A stretch of DNA of 64,000 nt, from NCBI GenBank assembly GCA_030248065.1, contig JASAMV010001561.1, forward strand, positions 25,383 through 89,382, given 5' to 3'. The notes beneath the pieces were generated by a model. It saw only the letters and a program-made list of their open reading frames with translations. It was not told where the DNA came from and made no database searches. Position numbers and translations under genes: made by a program. Of the stretch, positions 60,301 to 64,000 are shown one piece after another; the stretch's first letter is position 1; the number at the start of each line of letters is the position of its first letter. The stretch comes from Rhynchonema sp. JSB1_4. Its lineage: Eukaryota > Nematoda > Chromadorea > Monhysterida > Xyalidae.

Positions 60301-63300
60301 ATACGCGTTAAATTTCGCACTTGTATCTGACTGGTACAGTCCGTTTCTCGAAAACGCAATGAACCGTCCCACCCTTAATTATGGCGGGAAATAGAACGAC
60401 AGTTGGTCTCAACAACAAACAAGTACGAAATCAAATTATTGAAAACGAAGATTATAAATCAGACACCGGCAAGAGGGGAGAGATTGGGCGCGGGATTGGA
60501 ATAGAGGTGGCGAACACGGCATAAAATCAAACCGCAGCAGCGCTAATTCTGAATGACTTGAGTGAATGAAATGGAAAAGAAAATGGGTACCGAAAAATAA
60601 ATCCAGAGCATTTTCAAGTATAACACTGACTTCAGTATGTAAGTAATTTTAGCGACATTATTCTACTCAAGGTTAAATAGCAGGACGGGGCATACCAGAC
60701 TGATACATCACATAGACATTTATTGAAAGAGAAATAAAGAGAGAAGAACATCTATTTTGCGCAACCACCAACACAACAAAGAACTATATGCGCTTCAGCA
60801 GACCAAACGTCCGCTCATTTTTTCAGAAAGGTTGTGGAAATATAAAATCTAACAAACCCTGAACCTTGAGGGGAGGAACACAATGCACGATAACAATAGC
60901 ACTACAGCCCTACTGGCCTTTGGGTACAGGGGTCAGGATTCAGAAATGGATAACAAACAAACAATTACAATCTGCAAAGAATTGAAAATGCGGTTCAATG
61001 TTGAAAAAGTGACTCATATCCTGCGTTCTAATAAGGCGTAAGAATTGCGGTAAAAAGAACCACATTGTGGTTGACAAGGGAACAAGAAAAGAAGCTTTGT
61101 GAAGTGCGAAGTCTATTTTAGAGCGGACAGAACCGCACACAAATCTGCCCAACCAATATTGGAGACAGAGAAACAGACAGACAGGGACAGGAAACGAAGA
61201 AAAAATAAAATAAACAAACTTACAATGCGTACGCGCGAAAATGAAAATAGACCAGCCCGATGCCATAGTGGAATGACGGATACTGAAAATATTGAAACTG
61301 TATTCTCGAAAAAATGCGCTTGCAAAGTAAAACAAAACAAAACAACATCATAAACATAGTAGTGGCAGGGGGGCTGGGGGGTTAGCCCCCCGTCAGTACT
61401 TACCAACCACAAAACCCGAGGTGCGGTTGAGTACTTACCTCTCACACACAACTCCAGATCATACCTCTCACAAGCAATTTTATACCTTTCCAGGGCAAAA
61501 CCCGGTTTTTCGACCTTATTTTCCTAAAAGTCCCGCGACCCACCCATAATACGAATTTTCAGGCGATTTTCGGCGAAAATTTGGAAAAAGCACTACTTTA
61601 CTTCCTCTTTGGCCAACATTCTGTTAAAAACGGTTTTTTGCCTTTTTGAGTGACCAAAATCATACCTCTCACACTTCCGGTCCCGACCCCGCATCACGCT
61701 TACCTCCAACGCCTGCCACAACGCTGATCATAAAACCATGAAGATAAACATCGCAAGAAACCTCACCTTCCAGCAGATCGGCTTGCAGAGATTGTAGAAA
61801 CGCTGGTAGGCGGAAAGAGCTGAAATGCATAATTTGATTCAATTTCAAATAAGATACTACCCTTGTTTCAAACCAAGTCATTGCAATCAATCGATAAATA
61901 TTGACATGTTTACCTTTGGCAAAATCCTCCGCCAACAAATGCAAATGTCCGAGTTTCAAGTAGAGTTTGCCCTGGTCCTCATTGGCTGATGTTTCAGCAT
62001 CGACTGATAAACCTTCCTCGTGTTTGACTTTCATGTTCGTCAGCAGCTTGTTCTCCAGGTGGCGAATTCCCTGCAAAGCGTTGATCCCGAATCTCTACTT
62101 AGTGCGAAAATGTTTTTGGAAACAGAATATTGTAACTCCAAACCACTTCAAGTTCATGGATGCAAATTGCAAAGTTGCTTGTAAAAAATCTTACATTGTG
62201 CTCAAGCGAAACGGGCACAAAAGCCTGATATCCATGCCCAATGGTGTGGCTGGGGGGTCCCCGCCCCGCAAGGTACAGTAGGTAGGTTGCCGCCCCTCGC
62301 CTGGTACAGTAGGTAGGTTGCCGCCCCTCCCCTGGTACAGTAGGTAGGTTGCCGCCCCACCTAACTTTTCACCCAAAACATTCATTTTTGGCTTAAAATT
62401 GCATAAAATTAGCATATTTGTCTGCAAATAGGCGAAAAATCGCGCGCTGCGCGCGAAATTAGTGTTTTAGGCCACATTTTCTTCAGTAGTTAGACATAAA
62501 AAATTTCGGTTTCCAGATGACCCCCCCCCAAGTGGTACGACCCCCCCCCCTAGCTCGGCTGGTACAGTAGGTAGGTTGCCGCCCCGCATTTTGGGTGGTA
62601 CAGTAGGTTGCCGCCCCGCCTGGGTAGCTACACCACTGTCCATGCCCATGCGTGGATATGGGTGCAGTGTTCCAGACGGTCAGCACCAGCTATGAGCGGA
62701 CCCAGGGGGGCAACAGGGGCCTTGCCCTCCCGCTCCCTCCACAGTCCACATTGGGCAAAGTCGCCTCCGAAGAGGGCACTACTTCGGAAGGAAGATAGAA
62801 AAAGAACCCCTAAATTGCAGGATTTTCACTCTATTACACTTCAAAAATCCAAATATCGCGCATTTCCCTGAGATTTGGCTATCGCGCGTGCAAAACTGCA
62901 AAAATTTTGCGCACTGCGCTTACGTGCTCATACCGTAAAAACCTAAATAGAGGGGGGCTCTATTAATTCACTGACCCCATTTTGGGGGGGCTCTATTACG
63001 GGGGGCTCTATTCCGGGGGGGGCCTCTATTAATTCACTGACCCGAACCTGAAAAATTGTTCCCAGAAATACCCCCCAAAAAACCCTAAAAAATGGGTTTG
63101 AAAGGATGTTTTTTCGCTTGTAATCGCATTTATTCGTGTCTATTTGCCAATAAGAGGCGTATTATGTGTTCTGAACGAACAACAAACGTACATAAATGTA
63201 CCTGTGCACCACTATCAAGCCTTAATACACTACTGTATACGGGGATGTTACTTAGGGGGGGCTCTATTCCGGGGGGGGCTCTATTAATTCACTGACCCCT

Positions 63301-63608
63301 TTTTGGGGGGCTGTATTACGGGGGGGCTCTATTCCGGGGGGGCTGTATTTAGGTTTTTACGGTAATTTGCGTGGTATTTGGCAAAAATTGCCAAAAAGTA
63401 ATTATTAACCAATTTTTGGGGATCGATCGACAGGCAATTTCACAACAAACTTACGTTTGCCAGGACAAGACCGGAGACAGACTGACCGTCAAGCTTGATT
63501 AAACAAAATAAAGAAAAACACCGCCAAAAAACGAAGTCTACCTTTTGAATCACGAGCAGTTCGCGCACGTTGTCGGGATTCTTCAGATCGATGTATCCAA
63601 ATTGAAGG
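35632..63608 (-). CDS. KDM6A: Lysine-specific demethylase 6 (KDM6/UTX-like), 5' end outside window
   Basis: This gene encodes the nuclear JmjC dioxygenase that removes methyl groups from H3K27 using Fe(II) and 2-oxoglutarate, usually within COMPASS-like (MLL3/4) complexes. At least 28 exons on the minus strand can be joined (~1,125 residues). In order they give the TPR array, a low-complexity linker, the JmjC helper region and jelly-roll, and the zinc-binding domain, the same order and nearly the same spacing as animal UTX. The TPR array favours UTX over KDM6B-type relatives, which lack it. The first exon in the window (63542-63608) begins mid-codon after an acceptor, so the start lies beyond 64000. 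Stop TGA is at 35632-35634. The symbol denotes the family; one K27 demethylase may serve the roles of KDM6A, B and UTY. Nearly every intron carries a transposon. Confidence 0.95.
36440..38050. repeat. Degenerate tandem array with a conserved GTGAAACATC box
   Basis: In the intron between the exons ending 38372 and starting 36336, seven diverged units share an (A/T)TATAG-N3-8-GTGAAAC(A/G)TC box, near 36493, 36744, 37032, 37274, 37427, 37620 and 38022. Most units are preceded by an (A)ACTCTTGCCAAAA-like segment. Unit spacing is about 150-400 bp. There is no ORF. Confidence 0.5.
38372..44772 (-). CDS. KDM6A: KDM6 exons encoding the JmjC catalytic core
   Basis: Exons: 44593-44772 ([20 protein letters not shown]), 43609-43758 ([19 protein letters not shown]), 42467-42619 ([20 protein letters not shown]), 41637-41744 ([16 protein letters not shown]), 41199-41321, 39602-39693 ([19 protein letters not shown]), 39057-39123, 38372-38556. 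The iron ligands are present: H and E of the HxE motif in [11 protein letters not shown] (41199-41321 exon) and the distal H in [10 protein letters not shown] (39057-39123 exon). The 2-oxoglutarate contacts are also conserved (Lys of LYMK, Thr of RTPG, Ser/Asn of FCSVNVN). The enzyme should be catalytically competent. Confidence 0.95.
39781..41121. mobile_element. 1.34-kb element with GCGTTAGC-rich long terminal inverted repeats
   Basis: The ends TAAGGCCGCATTCACAATGC and its exact complement are followed on both sides by ~200-bp subterminal arrays of the octamer GCGTTAGC/GCGCGTTA. If TA is the target duplication, the element proper is 39783-41119. It lies in a KDM6 intron. The interior contains a decayed coding stretch listed separately. 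Confidence 0.75.
40441..40731 (+). pseudogene. Possible transposase remnant (PIF/Harbinger-like C-terminus)
   Basis: A 96-residue open frame contains [20 protein letters not shown] followed by QWDKV. This resembles the R-x3-Y-x2-YF...G-x-VPWQ tail of Harbinger-type nucleases. No catalytic residues remain in the element. The attribution is from memory of the family pattern only. Confidence 0.35.
41331..41525. mobile_element. Truncated copy of the CAGTGTAG hAT-like family
   Basis: 41338-41410 matches 49101-49175 (CACTCATTTTATGCCTAAAA, GCCTATTTTAGG), and 41430-41490 matches its AACAGACGTACCCGAG block. The terminal inverted repeats are missing. The left end stops about 10-17 bases from the 3' splice site of the KDM6 exon 41199-41321. 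Confidence 0.6.
41786..41858 (-). tRNA. tRNA-Lys (anticodon TTT)
   Basis: 73 bases on the minus strand fold as a cloverleaf. The acceptor GCCTCCA pairs with TGGGGGC, the D arm is GCTC-AGTTGGTA-GAGC, the anticodon arm is TCAGA-CTTTTAA-TCTGA with anticodon TTT, and the T stem is CGGGG/CCCCG. The discriminator is G and a TTTT terminator follows within 10 bases. There is no intron. The T loop reads ATCGACA instead of the usual TTCRA start, so the B box is weakened. It lies in a KDM6 intron on the same strand. Confidence 0.88.
42211..42325. repeat. 115-bp imperfect foldback element
   Basis: AATCGTAAAGTGCTTCGGAC plus CGGAGGT on the left returns inverted as ACTTCCGGTCTGAAG... TTTACGATT on the right, with a few bulges. 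A ATGACA-GGTTTTATGCGATC core pairs in the middle. It is non-coding, in the intron between KDM6 exons 42467-42619 and 41637-41744. Confidence 0.5.
43120..43325. other. Homopolymer-dominated stretch, suspected sequence artefact
   Basis: 24 consecutive A (43124-43147) are followed closely by 22 consecutive C (43156-43177). About 140 bases of A-runs interrupted by C-runs follow, unlike anything else in the window. It lies in the KDM6 intron downstream of exon 43609-43758. It may be a collapsed or badly called simple repeat. Confidence 0.6.
44342..44532 (+). mobile_element. Short non-autonomous Helitron-like element, copy 1
   Basis: It begins TCTATACTACTAAAACAGG and ends CTAG, is preceded by A and followed by T (insertion at A/T without duplication). 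A GC-rich hairpin (CGGGCCGT...ACGGGTCCCG) lies a few bases before the end, which together are Helitron hallmarks. A 14-base G run precedes the hairpin. It is 191 bp with no Rep/helicase, in a KDM6 intron. Confidence 0.7.
45200..49768 (-). CDS. KDM6A: KDM6 exons encoding the Gln-rich and disordered linker
   Basis: Exons: 49631-49768, 48145-48264, 47560-47722, 46668-46804, 46008-46127, 45200-45319, all phase-consistent. The product is poorly conserved in the family. It contains a Gln-rich helical stretch ([18 protein letters not shown], then [20 protein letters not shown]), which matches the LTPQKLQ...LMLEQLE segment of UTX. Ser/Gly-rich disordered sequence follows ([15 protein letters not shown]), then the Pro-rich stretch [19 protein letters not shown] that precedes the helper region. 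The linker is much shorter than in vertebrates. Confidence 0.85.
46900..47140 (+). mobile_element. CAGTGGCGGATCC hAT-like family, copy 2 (ends unclear)
   Basis: It shares the CGCGCGATTTTTGG, GTGAAAATCCTGCGATTTA and CTTCCCTCCGAAG...CCCCCCTTCAGGGG blocks with 21004-21354, in the same orientation. Terminal inverted repeats were not resolved. Confidence 0.4.
48337..48815 (+). mobile_element. hAT-type MITE, CAGGGTTGGGC family, copy 1
   Basis: It starts CAGGGTTGGGCAAAAAACG and ends TTTTGCCCAACCATG. The 8-bp duplication GGTGAAAG is exact (48329-48336 and 48816-48823). The interior includes GACCCCGGCCAAAGTT (inverted) and many A/T runs, with no ORF. 479 bp, in the intron between KDM6 exons 49631-49768 and 48145-48264. 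Confidence 0.85.
48875..49278. mobile_element. hAT-type MITE, CAGTGTAGTTCCTGG family
   Basis: Perfect 15-bp inverted ends CAGTGTAGTTCCTGG and an exact 8-bp duplication GTCTAGAA (48867-48874 and 49279-49286). The subterminal regions contain four or five copies of GGAGGGGGAACAG(A/G)CG, each followed by TACCC. 404 bp with no ORF. It lies 59 bp from the CAGGGTTGGGC element in the same KDM6 intron. Confidence 0.88.
50211..63608 (-). CDS. KDM6A: KDM6 exons encoding the TPR array
   Basis: Exons, 5' to 3': 63542-63608, 61914-62070, 61767-61819, ~57637/57651-57688, 55574-55694, 55204-55258, 54999-55136, 54513-54623, 53555-53681, 51179-51311, 50745-50787, 50211-50380. Signature stretches are [79 protein letters not shown] and [13 protein letters not shown], all characteristic of UTX TPRs. 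The last exon ends the array with [15 protein letters not shown]. All junction phases agree except around the exon near 57.65 kb. There a 52-base exon ([13 protein letters not shown]) aligns with the family without gaps but leaves one base missing, while a 38-base version fits the phase but not the homology. Confidence 0.9.
50893..51165. mobile_element. hAT-like MITE, GGTACAGTAGG family, copy B
   Basis: It ends in GGGTAGCTACACCACTG like the copy at 62239 and carries the same GGTACAGTAGGT(A)G-(C)TTGCCGC subterminal repeats. The flanks CCTCCCTG (50885-50892) and CGTCCCTG (51166-51173) are an 8-bp duplication with one mismatch. Its right end is 12 bases from the donor of KDM6 exon 51179-51311. 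Confidence 0.7.
51487..51566. repeat. 80-bp hairpin of a dispersed GCCACTAATTTCGACCAGC family, inside a larger inverted repeat
   Basis: GCCACTAATTGCGACCAGC and AAAAGTTGT return inverted as ACAACTTTTACGCTGGTCG and AAATCATTGGC. Related single arms occur near 21430, 45843 (inverted), 46450 and 49316. The hairpin lies within an outer inverted repeat (CTTGGTGATCGGATCG at 51410, inverted near 51632-51655) related to 3740-3790. Confidence 0.55.
51804..52291 (-). mobile_element. hAT-type MITE, CAGGGTTGGGC family, copy 2
   Basis: An inverted relative of 48337-48815 (488 bp), with ends CAGGGTTGGGC...GCCCAACCCTG and an exact duplication CCCCCAAC (51796-51803 and 52292-52299). Two independent insertions of one family in neighbouring KDM6 introns. 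Confidence 0.88.
53744..53881. mobile_element. 138-bp TAA-flanked MITE (PIF/Harbinger-like)
   Basis: The ends AGGCCCAACTATACTTCGTT and (inverted) AGCCCTAACTATACTTCGTT continue into AGAGAACAAATTCTC arms. The 3-bp duplication TAA is at 53741-53743 and 53882-53884. Three-base TWA duplications are typical of PIF/Harbinger. It lies about 60 bases from the acceptor of KDM6 exon 53555-53681. Confidence 0.7.
56965..57145 (+). mobile_element. Short non-autonomous Helitron-like element, copy 2
   Basis: Same ends as the copy at 44342 (TCTATACTACTAAAACAGG...CTAG), same A/T flanks, same hairpin and G run (16 G). The two are nearly identical over 180 bp apart from a microsatellite difference (GTATGTATGTCTG versus GTGTGTGTGCG). 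It lies in the intron upstream of KDM6 exon 55574-55694. Confidence 0.7.
57689..61766 (-). other. 4.1-kb KDM6 intron without recognisable content
   Basis: I see no exon that fits the UTX family, no RNA gene and no bounded transposon here. There are only weak local inverted repeats (for example around 58680-58875) and a CATACCTCTCACA repeat at 61455-61672. Confidence 0.5.
62239..62638. mobile_element. hAT-like MITE, GGTACAGTAGG family, copy A
   Basis: The ends CAATGGTGTGGCTGGG and (inverted) CAGTGGTGTAGCTACCCAGG are flanked by an exact 8-bp duplication TCCATGCC (62231-62238 and 62639-62646). Three tandem ~30-bp units of GGTACAGTAGGTAGGTTGCC at the left and two at the right form the subterminal arrays. 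400 bp, no ORF, in the intron between KDM6 exons 63542-63608 and 61914-62070. Confidence 0.82.
62690..62925 (-). mobile_element. CAGTGGCGGATCC hAT-like family, copy 3 (inverted)
   Basis: The complement of this stretch matches 21004-21354 and 46900-47140 (TAAATTGCAGGATTTTCAC, CTTCGGAAGGAAGATAG). The 3' end of the family (GAGCGGACCCAGGGGGGC) is at the left. Its right end abuts the next element at 62931. Confidence 0.45.
62933..63362. mobile_element. TA-flanked element with internal GGGGGGCTCTATT repeats
   Basis: Exact inverted ends CCGTAAAAACCTAAATA, with TA on both sides (62931-62932 and 63363-63364). Inside are two direct copies of a ~100-bp block (about 62947-63044 and 63254-63350). Each block has several GGGGGGCTCTATT(A/C)CGGG units and one CTCTATTAATTCACTGACCC. 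430 bp with no coding sequence. Confidence 0.75.
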
Positions 63609-64000
63609 CTGAAAAGACAGCACAGCTTTTTTGTGCAATTATTGCACGCAATTCGAGAGACTGTGCGTAGAATTGATTGCACACAAATGGATCATTTAAA
63701 CTTGATAGAAACAATCGAGAACTTCAGTTCAATACAATACGCCGACTTTGCGGCTCTTCGATAAGAAAGCGAATGCTCACTGTCACTGCCGTTCTAATAA
63801 ATCGCAAATTGTTCGCTTTGTTTCGCTCGAACCAATCCTTGACGTTTGCTCGAAAATTTAGTTTCAGGAGCATGGAAAAAATTCTTTCAAAGTTCTGACC
63901 AATTTTTCAAAGTCAAATTTGCCAAAAATTTCTCGCGATTCGGGCTGGGACAGATAGATCACTTCATTAAAGAAATTTTAGGGGGAGATGATGCACCATA
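63609..64000 (-). other. KDM6 intron at the window edge
   Basis: No start exon or further UTX-like coding sequence is visible upstream of the exon 63542-63608. The N-terminal exon(s) must lie outside the window. Confidence 0.6.

Noticed and set aside
63677..63898. 73-codon + strand ORF near the window end, considered as a KDM6-neighbouring gene or start exon
   Set aside because: Wrong strand for KDM6, no domain, no splice partners.

Overview
The window is nuclear DNA of an intron-rich metazoan. Both long genes use GT-AG introns, single-base exon phases join cleanly over 25 or more exons, and the spaces between exons are packed with DNA transposons. The gene content (a Thr-rich extracellular PAN-domain protein, a KDM6/UTX histone demethylase, a mariner element) fits an invertebrate. 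I lean towards an ecdysozoan such as a nematode relative, but a flatworm or another phylum is not excluded. No bacterial-type operon or CRISPR array is present.

Layout: (1) Positions 48-1488, + strand, hold the last three exons of a gene with a MAM-like C-terminus. (2) 1489-10758 is about 9.3 kb with no gene I can support; it contains inverted-repeat elements, including a MITE nested in a palindrome. (3) 10759-33423, + strand, is a complete 26-exon gene that I could join in phase from a signal-peptide ATG to TAA (1,174 codons). It encodes a secreted protein with five PAN/apple domains separated by Thr/Pro-rich linkers. Its 8.6-kb intron holds a ~300-bp satellite, two copies of a 1.15-kb hAT-type element and a poly-A retrocopy. 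Another intron holds an intact mariner. (4) 33424-35631 is the convergent intergenic space. (5) 35632-63608, - strand, is a KDM6 (UTX-like) H3K27 demethylase gene with at least 28 exons in the window. The TPR array, linker, JmjC core with all metal ligands, and zinc domain are present; the first exon(s) lie beyond the right edge. A tRNA-Lys(UUU) gene sits in one of its introns.

The two main genes are convergent and unrelated in function: one makes extracellular matrix or mucin-like material, the other a chromatin enzyme. The strongest unusual material is the mobile-element population. It includes at least four hAT-like non-autonomous families with checkable 8-bp target duplications, two Helitron-like copies, several TA-flanked MITEs, tRNA-derived repeats and a degenerate tandem array in the last but one KDM6 intron. 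Several of these lie within a few bases of KDM6 or PAN-gene splice sites. No clearly new multi-gene system was found. The best candidates for undescribed biology are the five-PAN mucin gene, the ORF-bearing hAT element duplicated inside a satellite, and the retrocopy.
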